The notes under the pieces were generated by a model, which had not been told where the DNA came from, ran no database searches, and saw nothing but the letters and a program-made list of their open reading frames with translations. A program made the translations under genes and the position numbers. From a virus: a DNA stretch of 55,555 bases. Where the stretch lies: the IMG/VR virus record IMGVR_UViG_3300005265_000014, positions 1-55,555 of that record; one strand, written 5' to 3'. Below are positions 15,754-24,198 of this stretch, one piece after another (the stretch's first letter is position 1; each line of letters starts with the position of its first letter).

Positions 15754-16232
15754 CAGTAAGAAAGCCACTTGTAGTTGTAAATGGACAAATCCAACAGTTG
15801 CAATCGGGCGACTCGATTGAAGTGTCGGGTTCGTCTTCGATTCAGTTGGATGTGACGAACAACCAAGGCACAACAATCAACATCTGTCAGGCTGTTTATC
15901 TGGATGCAGCCGACAGTGTGAAATTGGCGAAGGCTGACGCAGCATCTACCAAAGGATTCTTTGGTTTGGTAGGGGATGCTACAATTGCTTCCGGCTCTTC
16001 TGGCACCATCTATGTTGAAGGTGTGTTGACAGCGACAACAACACAGTGGGACGCGGTGACAGGTGACACAGGTGGCTTGACTGCTGGCGACGTTTATTAT
16101 CTTGATCCTTCGACTGCTGGCAAAATCACGAAGACAGCCTCGACAACTACTGGTCAGTATGTTGTTCGTGTTGGGCGGGCTATCAATACAACAGACATGG
16201 AAATTGACCATAATTTGTCAATCTTACTATGA
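15750..16232 (+). CDS. Paralogous decoration-type protein (160 aa)
   Basis: Nearly the whole protein is one copy of the domain seen in the upstream gene: INICQAVYLDAADSVKLAKA, then LTAGDVYYLDPS, then YVVRVGRAINTTDMEID. The N-terminus MTVRKPLVVVNGQIQQLQSG resembles that of the next protein (MTQRIPLVTVAGELQQQP), so the N-terminal attachment segment is shared between neighbouring genes while the C-terminal module differs. This suggests a docking peptide used by alternative surface modules. Confidence 0.7.
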   Translation: MTVRKPLVVVNGQIQQLQSGDSIEVSGSSSIQLDVTNNQGTTINICQAVYLDAADSVKLAKADAASTKGFFGLVGDATIASGSSGTIYVEGVLTATTTQWDAVTGDTGGLTAGDVYYLDPSTAGKITKTASTTTGQYVVRVGRAINTTDMEIDHNLSILL

Positions 16233-17986
16233 CTCAAAGAATTCCTTTAGTAACAGTTGCGGGCGAATTACAACAGCAACCTATTGGAGATGAATTGCTG
16301 TTGCGAGGCACCTTAAACATAGATACCTACTATGTTACGGCTGCAAGTGATTTAGCTTTGGTTCCCGGTGGGACAGGAGCATTAAAAGCATCAACTACAG
16401 GCGACACTAGAGGTCAGAAAGCTGTTGATTGGCAAATAGATAGAGCAGACAGCTCACAGGTGGCCAGTGGAAACTTTTCAGTCATCGGGGGCGGTGCCAA
16501 CAATAAAGCAAGTGGAAACCACGCTGTAGTTATTGGCGGAGAAACTAACAAAGCGACTGGTTTATTTTCATTTGTAGGCGGGGGTGCATCAGCAAATGCG
16601 TCTGCAAATTATACTGTAGTAAATGGTGGAAATAACAACAAAGCAACGAATTCAAATGCTGTTGTTAGTGGAGGCGAATATAACACCGCGTCGGGTGAAC
16701 ACTCAGTAGTAAACGGAGGAAGGTATAATACAGCTAATCAAATAGGCTCTGTTTGTTGTGGCGGACGTTCTAATGGTGCTGGCGGAGAATATGCAATTGT
16801 TAGCGGGGGATGGCAAAACACAGCAGTGGGAAACCATTCATTTGTGGGTGGGGGTGGTGTAGTAAATGCCACAGCAAATTATGCTGCCATAGCAGGAGGT
16901 TATTATAACACAGCAAACAATACCTATACTTTTGTAGGAGGCGGAAGACAAAATTGTGCTAGTGGAAACTGTGCTACATCTGTTGGTGGGTTAAGTAATC
17001 ACGCGAAGTCTGATTATGGTGCATGCTGCGGTGGAAAAAGTAATACAGCAAATGGTGTTTATTCTTTCATCGGTGCTGGTTATAGTAATATAACCACCGC
17101 TAACTCTGCTGTAGTCTGCGGAGGGTATACTAATAATGCAAGTGATACAGGAGCAACAATAGTAGGAGGATTTAATAACACCGCCAACAAAGAAAAAACA
17201 TTTGTTGGAAGCGGTAACAATAATGCCGCGACTGCTAACTATGCTGCTGTTGTGGGCGGCGAGACCAATACTGCTAATGGCTCTTATGCTTTCGCAGGGG
17301 GCGGGTATCAGAATTACGCTTCTGGTAGTTATGCGGCCGTTTGCGGTGGTTATACTAACAGCGTAAGCGGCGGGTATTCAGTTATTGGCGGCGGCTGGAA
17401 TAACACTGCTAATGGATCTTATTCAACTATTCTTGGAGGTCATAGCAATGTGGCTTCAGGCAGCCATGCAGCAGTTATAGGAGGGTACACAAGCACGGCA
17501 GCAGGCGATTACAGCACAGTATTTGGCAAGTATGCTCAAACAACTCGACATGGTGAAGTATCGCAGTGTGGTGGAAGAATTGGGAAGGACGGAGACGCCC
17601 AAATTATGACCTTCACATTAGGTAGGAATGACGGGTCTGGCAGCTTTGTTTCACTATATTTGGACGTTGACGGCCCTGGTGCTGGTACTGCACGTTTAAC
17701 AATTCCTGATGATACGGCGTGGGCTTTTAGAATCTTGTTGACAGGATTATCAACTAGTGGTTCAAAGATGGGAGCTTATCAGTTTCTCGGGGCTTTAAGA
17801 AAAGACGGCTCTGCGGCGGCGGCTTTTATTGGCACTCCTACAAAAACTGTTATTGCTGAGGATGACTCGGCATGGGATGCTCAAATTGTCGTCACATCGA
17901 ACATTCTCGATATTCAAGTTAAAACGACTTCTGGTTGGTATGCTAATTGGTGTGCTAGAGTAGAAGTCACTCAAGTTAAGGTATAA
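16229..17986 (+). CDS. Tail-fibre-like protein with 24 beta-roll repeats
   Basis: Residues 1-80 contain the docking-like N-terminus shared with the previous gene. Residues 81-440 are exactly 24 repeats of 15 residues, consensus G-x-Y-S-x-V-x-G-G-x-x-N-T-A-S. This is the left-handed beta-roll found in YadA-type head domains and some phage fibres. Residues 441-585 are a non-repeated beta domain (IMTFTLGRNDGSGSF, LTIPDDTAWAFRILLTG) that I recall at the ends of fibre proteins. It is likely a trimeric adhesin exposed on the virion. Base composition is more AT-rich than the flanking head genes. Confidence 0.8.
   Translation: MTQRIPLVTVAGELQQQPIGDELLLRGTLNIDTYYVTAASDLALVPGGTGALKASTTGDTRGQKAVDWQIDRADSSQVASGNFSVIGGGANNKASGNHAVVIGGETNKATGLFSFVGGGASANASANYTVVNGGNNNKATNSNAVVSGGEYNTASGEHSVVNGGRYNTANQIGSVCCGGRSNGAGGEYAIVSGGWQNTAVGNHSFVGGGGVVNATANYAAIAGGYYNTANNTYTFVGGGRQNCASGNCATSVGGLSNHAKSDYGACCGGKSNTANGVYSFIGAGYSNITTANSAVVCGGYTNNASDTGATIVGGFNNTANKEKTFVGSGNNNAATANYAAVVGGETNTANGSYAFAGGGYQNYASGSYAAVCGGYTNSVSGGYSVIGGGWNNTANGSYSTILGGHSNVASGSHAAVIGGYTSTAAGDYSTVFGKYAQTTRHGEVSQCGGRIGKDGDAQIMTFTLGRNDGSGSFVSLYLDVDGPGAGTARLTIPDDTAWAFRILLTGLSTSGSKMGAYQFLGALRKDGSAAAAFIGTPTKTVIAEDDSAWDAQIVVTSNILDIQVKTTSGWYANWCARVEVTQVKV
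16469..17548 (+). repeat. 24 in-phase 45-bp coding repeats
   Basis: Twenty-four consecutive 15-codon units with no insertion or deletion. DNA sequences of the units have diverged while the Gly-Gly, Asn and Ala positions are kept, so the array is old and under selection at the protein level rather than a recent slippage product. Confidence 0.9.
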
Positions 17987-17991
17987 AAGTA

Positions 17992-18357
17992 ATGGATAGA
18001 ATCCCATCTGAGAAGGTAGTTGTTCTTCCAGCCAGCAAAGAAAAGGTTTATCCAGACCTTTATGTGGTTTCTTTCCGTCTTGGTTTGAATAGAGATGGGT
18101 CTCAACCTATTTCGATTACTTTTCGACCTTACAACTTTGACACGAAAGAAATTGACCCAAACATGGAGCACGAGGTCTTGGATTCTTTTAGTAATGTTTG
18201 GGATCTGGCTGCCAAATATACAAAAGTATCTGAAAGTCTTCAAAATCTTGTCAACATTCTTGGGTTACTTCATAAGTCACAAGTGTTAAAACAATCTAAT
18301 GATCCGAAGGCAACAGAAAAATTGATAGAGGTGGAACGTAGTCTAGGAGCAGAGTGA
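17992..18357 (+). CDS. Unknown 121-residue protein of the fibre cluster
   Basis: Residues 1-55 look like a beta domain (VVVLPASKEKVYPDLYVVSF) and 56-121 like helices (EVLDSFSNVWDLAAKYTKVS). It lies 5 bp after the repeat fibre gene and its TGA overlaps the next ATG by one base. I do not recognise the family. A fibre chaperone or small fibre-attachment protein is possible because such genes often follow long fibre genes. Confidence 0.6.
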   Translation: MDRIPSEKVVVLPASKEKVYPDLYVVSFRLGLNRDGSQPISITFRPYNFDTKEIDPNMEHEVLDSFSNVWDLAAKYTKVSESLQNLVNILGLLHKSQVLKQSNDPKATEKLIEVERSLGAE

Positions 18358-18602
18358 TGGATTTTGCAGCATTGATGCACGACTTCGGCCCTGTTATAGG
18401 GATCATTTTATTCTTCATTTGGAGAGATTGGAAGCGCGAAGATAGGCTTGTGGCCCGTGTCGAAGCTCTTGAAAAATATCAACAGGACACATTGGAAAGT
18501 CTTGTTAGGGAAAACATCGCCGTAATTGCACATAACACCGAGCAGCTTAAGTGGACGAGCACCTTAATTCAAAGCTGCCACGCGGGAAGACGTGATGACT
18601 AG
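18357..18602 (+). CDS. Single-pass membrane protein with coiled coil, BhlA-like topology
   Basis: An 81-residue protein with one N-terminal hydrophobic helix (residues 10-21, GPVIGIILFFIW) followed by a charged coiled coil (residues 28-60, ARVEALEKYQQDTLESLVRE). That topology matches BhlA/UviB or XhlA-type phage lysis accessory proteins. The start ATG was chosen over a GTG one codon earlier because it makes a TGATG junction with the previous stop. The function is inferred from topology alone. Confidence 0.6.
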   Translation: MDFAALMHDFGPVIGIILFFIWRDWKREDRLVARVEALEKYQQDTLESLVRENIAVIAHNTEQLKWTSTLIQSCHAGRRDD

Positions 18603-20487
18603 ACCGAATTACAATCTAATCCGCTTTATTCGTCGTTGCATTAGTCAAATGAAACGTGAATACGGTGGTCCGGTCACTATTTATCATCTGAACGACGCCA
18701 CTACCAACTTACAAACGGGAGTGAAGTCGGTCGATCGTGATTCGGTTTACATCTCACGAGCGGTGGTACTGCCGAAGAAACTTTCCCGCGACGCTGTTCA
18801 ATCAATCTCTTTGATTTCGGCCAACAAGAAAGTCGTTCAAGGAGGCACGTACGACCCTGGAACTCGCACATTCATTATTGATCGTCGTGATGTTCCGTCG
18901 GACTGGGACTTGCGTCAAGATGACTGGATTGTTTATGACAGCAAGCGGTACGACATGAAATGGATTAGCGAGTTCGAACAAAAGACGGCGTGGTTAGTTG
19001 TCGGACGTGAAGTCGAAAGACTTGTCCCCGAGGAGGACATATACTGCGCCGGGACTTCGCTCATTACACTCAGCGACGAAGTTTCCTATTTCATTCGCTC
19101 ACGCATCTTGTTTGACGTGGCCGACAGCTTTGGGTTGTCGGATGTTGCAGATCATGTGCTGAACCACACTTATAAGGAGTCCGCTTCTAGCACCTTATCA
19201 CTTTCGACTTCGCTCGATTACATTTTGAATATCACCTATTCAAAGTCTCCTGCGGACACGCTCTCCTTGTCCGGTGTTGCCAGCGCGACAAAGAGCAAGT
19301 ATTATAAAGAAGCAGTTAACAGCAACTTATCAATCACAGACGCCGTTACATTTACAATTCCCGTCCCGGTATCGGTCACCAGTAATCTGTCCATGAATCA
19401 AACAGTGAATGGAGCCACTGACGGGGCTATCGCGTGTCCGTTATTAGATTGGACTTTAGTTGGGTCGGCGTATTGGGCTAATTACCGCAGCTACATTGAA
19501 ACCAACAAGAGCGTAGCAGGGACAAATAACATCAGTACGTTTAATGCTTCGAGCACCGGGTTCCTTGGAGCCGCCGTAGGCCCAGATGCTACTACAATCT
19601 GGGCTGTTCCGAGAAACAACACGGTCGCAATGAAAATTGATACCACAAATCAAACCACTTTTAATGTTGGAACATACAACTCGAACCTTGGAAAGTGGTA
19701 CGGGGCTGTGTTGGGACACGATGGAAAAATCTATGGTGTTCCCTACCGGGCAACAACAATTCTTCGACTTGACCCATCTACAGGAAATCATTCAACATTT
19801 GGTTCTTTATCAACAACTGTAGGCAAGTGGTGGGGAGGTGTTTTGGCTGGCAATAGCAAGATTTATGGAGTGCCTTACAACGAACAAGCAGTATTGAAAG
19901 TAGATCCTTCAACAAATACCGCCACAACATTTGGAACACTTTCAGGGTCAAGTATGTATGCTGGCGGAGCACTGGCCTCAAATGGAGACATTTACTGCGC
20001 GCCGTTTAATGCCTCGACTGTTTTGCGGATACACACAAACAACGATACGGTCAGCACCTTCGGATCGTTAGGAACAACGGTAGGAAAGTGGCAAGGAGCG
20101 ACACTAGCTACCAACAACAAGATTTACTGTGCTCCATATAGTGGCGGAACGATATTAAAAATCGACCCGTCCACGGACACTACAACAACTATCGGATCAT
20201 ACTCTGGTACGTTGCAGTGGCACGATGTAGTGATGGCACCTAACGGTATGCTGTACTTCATACCTTTTGACGCCACGACAATACTTCGCCTTAACCCTGC
20301 TACCGACTTCGTTACCACGATTACCGTCCCTGTTACAGGTGAGCGGTGGGCGGGTGGGTTTTTAGCCCTCGATGGGAAAATCTATTGTATACCTTATGCT
20401 GGTAACAATGTGTTAGTCATTGACCCGGACAGCGACGTGGCGTTCTGCACAAATATTTGCAAATGTGCCTACTTTAACAAGAGTTAG
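18595..20487 (+). CDS. Adaptor-like N-terminus fused to a seven-bladed beta-propeller
   Basis: Residues 1-155 look like a head-tail connector or completion domain (ends with VYDSKRYDMKWISEFEQ, a pattern of neck proteins). Residues about 155-275 are Ser/Leu-rich repeats of the type LSLSxxVxY and NLSMNQTVN. Residues about 310-620 hold seven blades of about 43 residues, each with W-x-G-x-x-L-x-x-(D/N)-G-K-I-Y-x-x-P-Y and ILRLDPST. A propeller of this sort is a likely sugar- or protein-binding head. It may be a neck-attached receptor-binding or decoration protein. ATG chosen over a GTG one codon upstream. Confidence 0.7.
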   Translation: MTRPNYNLIRFIRRCISQMKREYGGPVTIYHLNDATTNLQTGVKSVDRDSVYISRAVVLPKKLSRDAVQSISLISANKKVVQGGTYDPGTRTFIIDRRDVPSDWDLRQDDWIVYDSKRYDMKWISEFEQKTAWLVVGREVERLVPEEDIYCAGTSLITLSDEVSYFIRSRILFDVADSFGLSDVADHVLNHTYKESASSTLSLSTSLDYILNITYSKSPADTLSLSGVASATKSKYYKEAVNSNLSITDAVTFTIPVPVSVTSNLSMNQTVNGATDGAIACPLLDWTLVGSAYWANYRSYIETNKSVAGTNNISTFNASSTGFLGAAVGPDATTIWAVPRNNTVAMKIDTTNQTTFNVGTYNSNLGKWYGAVLGHDGKIYGVPYRATTILRLDPSTGNHSTFGSLSTTVGKWWGGVLAGNSKIYGVPYNEQAVLKVDPSTNTATTFGTLSGSSMYAGGALASNGDIYCAPFNASTVLRIHTNNDTVSTFGSLGTTVGKWQGATLATNNKIYCAPYSGGTILKIDPSTDTTTTIGSYSGTLQWHDVVMAPNGMLYFIPFDATTILRLNPATDFVTTITVPVTGERWAGGFLALDGKIYCIPYAGNNVLVIDPDSDVAFCTNICKCAYFNKS

Positions 20488-20489
20488 TG

Positions 20490-22271
20490 ATGAAAAATCT
20501 ATCTCGCTGGGTGTTTGCTTCAATCGCCTACTACTTTAAGACGATCGCCGATGATCTTAACCTTCCATACTTTGTTGAGGGTGTCGATGAACGCGAGCCA
20601 GACGATATGTTGCAAAACCATTGTGAGATGCGAGTGACTGGTCCGTTCACTAAGGAAATGAGCAGAGGGTACTATCACATAGAAATAAATATCAATGTAT
20701 TGCTCACAAATCTTATGGAGATGACGGGTGAAAACGCATACTCTATTATTGATTGGTGTGGTGCATTTCAGGAATCTATGCTAGACCCGATCCCGGTGTA
20801 TAAGTATGGAACAGGGCCGCAGGACACCGGGCAGTGGATTGGTTGCTTACGTGTAAAAAACAACACACAGGTTAATGTTTTTCATTTCGGACAAGTTAAC
20901 AAGACGGATAGAATAAGGCAGTCAGAATTGGACGCCGTGTTCGAAATGGATATTCTTGAAAATGTTGTACTTCAAGGGTTAAACAAGTTTACAAGTGCTT
21001 CGACTTTTCTGCCTTTTGCTCACGCTGTTGAATTAGGAGCCATAATAAAAGAAAGTGTCTCACAAAACGTGGCTCTGGTGTCTTCTAGTCAAGGTTCGGT
21101 GCAGTTTTCATCTACTTGGGACACAACAAAACCCGGCACAAGTAATTCTCAACAAGTGACACTCCCTCTTGTAAATAGTGGGAATTACGATTTCACTGTT
21201 TATTGGGGTGACGGAGCTTCTGACCACATTACAACTTGGAATTCCCCCTCTACTACACACACTTACAACGCGTCTGGTGTATACAACGTAGTGATAAAAG
21301 GCGACATTGAAGGTTGGCAATTTAACAGTGGGGGTGACTGTCAAAAGATGACAAACGTGGACGAATGGGGCGTTCTTCAACTAGGTGATGTTGGAGGAAG
21401 TCATTTTCGCGGGTGCGTCAACTTAACATGTAATGCCACTGACGCTCCGAATTTGAAAGGGGTTACTTCACTATCTCGTAGTTTCCAAGGGTGTCACTCA
21501 TTTAACGGAAACATTAACGCCTGGGACGTGTCCGACGTTGTTGATTTTTCTTGGTGTTTTTACGGGTGTGTTGCTTTTAATCAACCGCTTGATAAATGGA
21601 ACATGTCAAACGCCGTTGATATTCGATACATGTTTAGGAGTTGCATTGAATTTAATCAAGATATTAGTTCTTGGGATATAAGAAAAGTCAACTCTTTAGC
21701 TTACACGTTTTTCGACTGTTACAAGTTTAACTCCCCTTTGAATACTTGGAACACGTCAAACGTGACTAATATAACGGCCACGTTCTACAAGTGTTACAAA
21801 TTCAATCAGCCTTTGAATAATTGGGATGTTTCAAAGGTCGGCAGCTTTTACTACACATTTAATGAGTGCAAAGAGTTTAATCAAAACTTGAATGACTGGG
21901 ACACGTCCAGTGCATATAACATGGTGGGCACGTTTTATAGGTGCGACAAGTTTAATCAACCGCTGGGCAATTGGGATGTTTCAGGCGTCTCTAACATGAG
22001 TCACGTGTTCGGCTATTGCTTGTTGTTTGACCAAGACCTAGGGTCTTGGGATATTGCTAATGTCACCGATATGACAAATATGTTTTTGTCCGGTGGGCTG
22101 AGCACAAATAACTACGATAGCCTTCTTGTTAATTGGGAATCGCAGTCTGTGCAACCTAATGTAAACTTCCATGCTGGCTCGTCAAAGTATTCTGCTGGAG
22201 CACCGGCAACAGCTAGGAGTAATTTAGTTGTTAGTGACGGCTGGACAATAACAGACGGAGGACCGGCATGA
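20490..22271 (+). CDS. Tail-terminator-like N-terminus fused to PKD and BspA-type repeats
   Basis: Residues 1-175 resemble a tail-completion protein (DDLNLPYFVEGV, HIEININVLLTN, then RIRQSELDAVFEMDILENVV). Residues about 205-275 are PKD-like (DFTVYWGDGASDHIT, HTYNASGVYNVVIKGD). Residues about 320-530 contain repeats of about 25 residues with consensus F-x-x-C-x-x-F-N-Q-P-L-x-x-W-D-x-S-x-V, the BspA/DUF285 surface repeat known from bacterial lipoproteins. The fusion puts a cell-surface-type adhesive module on a tail protein. It starts at ATG, one codon after a GTG, just past the previous stop. Confidence 0.7.
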   Translation: MKNLSRWVFASIAYYFKTIADDLNLPYFVEGVDEREPDDMLQNHCEMRVTGPFTKEMSRGYYHIEININVLLTNLMEMTGENAYSIIDWCGAFQESMLDPIPVYKYGTGPQDTGQWIGCLRVKNNTQVNVFHFGQVNKTDRIRQSELDAVFEMDILENVVLQGLNKFTSASTFLPFAHAVELGAIIKESVSQNVALVSSSQGSVQFSSTWDTTKPGTSNSQQVTLPLVNSGNYDFTVYWGDGASDHITTWNSPSTTHTYNASGVYNVVIKGDIEGWQFNSGGDCQKMTNVDEWGVLQLGDVGGSHFRGCVNLTCNATDAPNLKGVTSLSRSFQGCHSFNGNINAWDVSDVVDFSWCFYGCVAFNQPLDKWNMSNAVDIRYMFRSCIEFNQDISSWDIRKVNSLAYTFFDCYKFNSPLNTWNTSNVTNITATFYKCYKFNQPLNNWDVSKVGSFYYTFNECKEFNQNLNDWDTSSAYNMVGTFYRCDKFNQPLGNWDVSGVSNMSHVFGYCLLFDQDLGSWDIANVTDMTNMFLSGGLSTNNYDSLLVNWESQSVQPNVNFHAGSSKYSAGAPATARSNLVVSDGWTITDGGPA

Positions 22272-22579
22272 GAACCCTTGTTGCTGAAAATGATACCTTT
22301 TGGTTTACGTATCAAAACGGCGTGTTGCATACGGGCATGACTAATAAAGGGTTGCAAACTAGCACCAATGCAAAGGTGTTTGAGTACGGCGACGACATGA
22401 AAAATAAGTTGGCACCGCACATAAAATCAATAAAAGAACTTACTGTCGATTCACTTGAGCCATCTTGTCCAGGCGTGTATAAGTATCAAGGCAAAGTTGT
22501 TCTACTGCCCGATGACAACTGTAAACCCGGCTGCACTTTATATGACGCCGTGAAAAACAAATTAAAAATTGAACTATAA
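22268..22579 (+). CDS. Unknown 103-residue protein
   Basis: Starts in an ATGA overlap with the BspA-repeat gene (MRTLVAENDTFWFTYQNGVL). Two Cys pairs lie in the second half (LEPSCPGVYKYQGKV and DDNCKPGCTLYDAV). No family is recognised. It is the last gene before a triple hairpin array and so closes the fibre/adaptor transcription unit. Being coupled to the preceding gene, it may be a chaperone or a small tip protein for that product. Confidence 0.6.
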   Translation: MRTLVAENDTFWFTYQNGVLHTGMTNKGLQTSTNAKVFEYGDDMKNKLAPHIKSIKELTVDSLEPSCPGVYKYQGKVVLLPDDNCKPGCTLYDAVKNKLKIEL

Positions 22580-22600
22580 GGGAGGTTGCGGACCCTTATT

Positions 22601-22675
22601 ACCGCTTCGGCGGGTTTCCCCCCTTTTTACCGCGTCTTGCGGGTTTTCCCTTTACCGCTTCGGCGGGTGTGTTTA
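22601..22675 (+). terminator. Three-hairpin terminator array
   Basis: Three similar short hairpins in a row, each CCGC-loop-GCGG: 22602-22613 (UUCG loop), 22630-22642 (GUCUU loop, followed by GTTTT) and 22655-22666 (UUCG loop, followed by GTGTGTTT). The repeated unit is about 26 bp, TTTACCGC-loop-GCGGGTTTTCCC. The array separates the fibre genes from the tail tube gene. Confidence 0.75.
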
Positions 22676-22706
22676 CTAACAACTTACCTCCTAGGAGACC
22701 CTTATA

Positions 22707-23462
22707 ATGGCACGAATCGAAATGCGTGACGTGACCATCTACATTCAAGATGGTTTGAGCGGGTCTGCCGTGTTGTCCGCGAACGCGAGCCAGAATGACA
22801 CCTCAGTAAACATCGGTTCAGTAAGCCTGAATACCGATGACACTGACTTGGTGCCGGTCGGTGCTCGGTTCTACATTGCCGGTGAGACGGTTAACACTGT
22901 CCATACGGTGACCGCACGCGACCCTTCGGCAAACAGTCCGACAACGTGTATTACATTCACCCCTGCTCTTGGTGCTGGTTCTTACAATAGCGCCAACAGC
23001 AACAACGCAATCACTGTCATCAACCAGCGGATCGAAGTCAAGATTGGCGAAGGCAACTTGACTTGGACGGAATCGAAAGAGTACGAGTACCTGCGGGAAC
23101 GTGGCGACCTCGACACAGTTAAGGAAGGCGACGAACAGCCGGTTGAAATGAGCCTTGAGTTCGTTTACGAGTATGTCAAGACTCAATCCGGTAAGACGAT
23201 CACGCCGGTCGATGCGCTGAAGCAGAAGGGTGAGGCGTCCGAGTGGGTTTCGTCTTCGGACGACTTGTGCGAGCCTTATGCTGTTGACATTCTCGCAAAG
23301 CACTGTGTCCCGTGTGGCACGGACTATGACGAGGATGTTCTGTTCACGGACTTCCGGTATGAATCGCTCGATTTCGACCTGAGCGCGGCCACAATTTCTG
23401 TGTCCGGCAAATGCAACGTCAGCGAGCCTGACGTAACTCGTTCGGATGATGACGAGTGCTAG
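22707..23462 (+). CDS. Major tail tube protein
   Basis: A 251-residue beta-rich protein with its own strong AGGAG site, insulated by terminator-like hairpins on both sides, as expected for a highly expressed tail tube subunit. The N-terminus MARIEMRDVTIYIQDG and the core IEVKIGEGNLTWTESKEYEY followed by TVKEGDEQPVEMSLEFVYEY fit the tube fold with a hairpin that forms the ring. An Ala/Ser/Thr-rich inserted domain lies at about 20-105. It is followed by the frameshifted chaperone gene and the tape measure, the classical tail order. Confidence 0.8.
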   Translation: MARIEMRDVTIYIQDGLSGSAVLSANASQNDTSVNIGSVSLNTDDTDLVPVGARFYIAGETVNTVHTVTARDPSANSPTTCITFTPALGAGSYNSANSNNAITVINQRIEVKIGEGNLTWTESKEYEYLRERGDLDTVKEGDEQPVEMSLEFVYEYVKTQSGKTITPVDALKQKGEASEWVSSSDDLCEPYAVDILAKHCVPCGTDYDEDVLFTDFRYESLDFDLSAATISVSGKCNVSEPDVTRSDDDEC

Positions 23463-23476
23463 ACTTTGTTGGTGGC

Positions 23477-23496
23477 GGCCGGAAAGGAGTCCGGCC
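23477..23496 (+). terminator. GGCCGGA/TCCGGCC hairpin after the tail tube gene
   Basis: A perfect 7-bp stem whose six-base loop is AAGGAG, itself a Shine-Dalgarno sequence. No T-run follows, so it may be a weak terminator, an mRNA stabiliser or a translation control element between tube and chaperone genes. Confidence 0.5.
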
Positions 23497-23539
23497 TAAC
23501 CCAGCCCTCATTTCCTAAGCCTCAAAGTGGAGAAGAAAC

Positions 23540-24198
23540 ATGAAAATTGGTGGAGTGAAAGTACAGCCGTGCGAAGAGATTTTGGTTCTTCCGCGACCGA
23601 CCGGAGACGACATTGTAATTCGGGCGAAAGCCGTCTCAGTGAACGAAGAGTTTGACAAGAAAGTGCCGGAGCCGGTCGCCCCCTCGCTGTTGACCAAGGA
23701 TGGAGAAAAGAAGGACTATGACGACAAGGATTATGTCGAAGCCATGCGACAACGAGATTCGATGCGATTCGCTTACTTGTGCATCAAGTCGATCGAAGCA
23801 AGCGAGATCGAATGGGAGAAAGTTGACTTGGAACGCCCGAGCACATGGGTTGGCTGGACCGACGAGATGAAAGAAGCAGGCTTGTCGGACATTGAGATCG
23901 GGCGAATCGTTAATTTGATCTTGGCCGCAAACTCTCTTGACGAGGTGAAAATCGAAGAAGCTCGCAAGGCTTTTCTACTTGGTCAGGGGGCGTAGCTCGA
24001 AAGGTTCTCTGGCCTAAGTACCGCACCACGGAATATGTCATCTGGGCCGCGTGCCAAAAGTTCGGAGTGAAGCCACCCGGAGTAAGAGACAGGTGGGAAG
24101 ACTGTGATGCTTTGGCACAGGCCCGGTTGATAGCGTTCCATCAAACTTTCGAGCACGATCAAGCAGAACGACTGAAACTGATACCGAGGCTTTTCTGA
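23540..24198 (+). CDS. Tail assembly chaperone with probable -1 frameshift (G / G-T type)
   Basis: The short form is 151 residues and stops at 23993-23995. Just before it, GGT CAG GGG GCG TAG contains a run of five G. Slipping back one base on GGG leads into a frame that stays open to 24198 (GVARKVLWPKYRTTEYVIWA and 49 more residues), giving a 219-residue fusion. This is the usual arrangement of tail chaperones between tube and tape measure genes. The N-terminal part is beta-like and then helical (SDIEIGRIVNLILAANSLDE). The second frame has no start codon with a binding site. The next gene begins in a TGATG overlap with the extended stop. Confidence 0.78.

Noticed and set aside
16469-17548. 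CRISPR array or minisatellite
   Set aside because: The 45-bp units are in frame, divergent in DNA and conserved in protein; there are no spacers.
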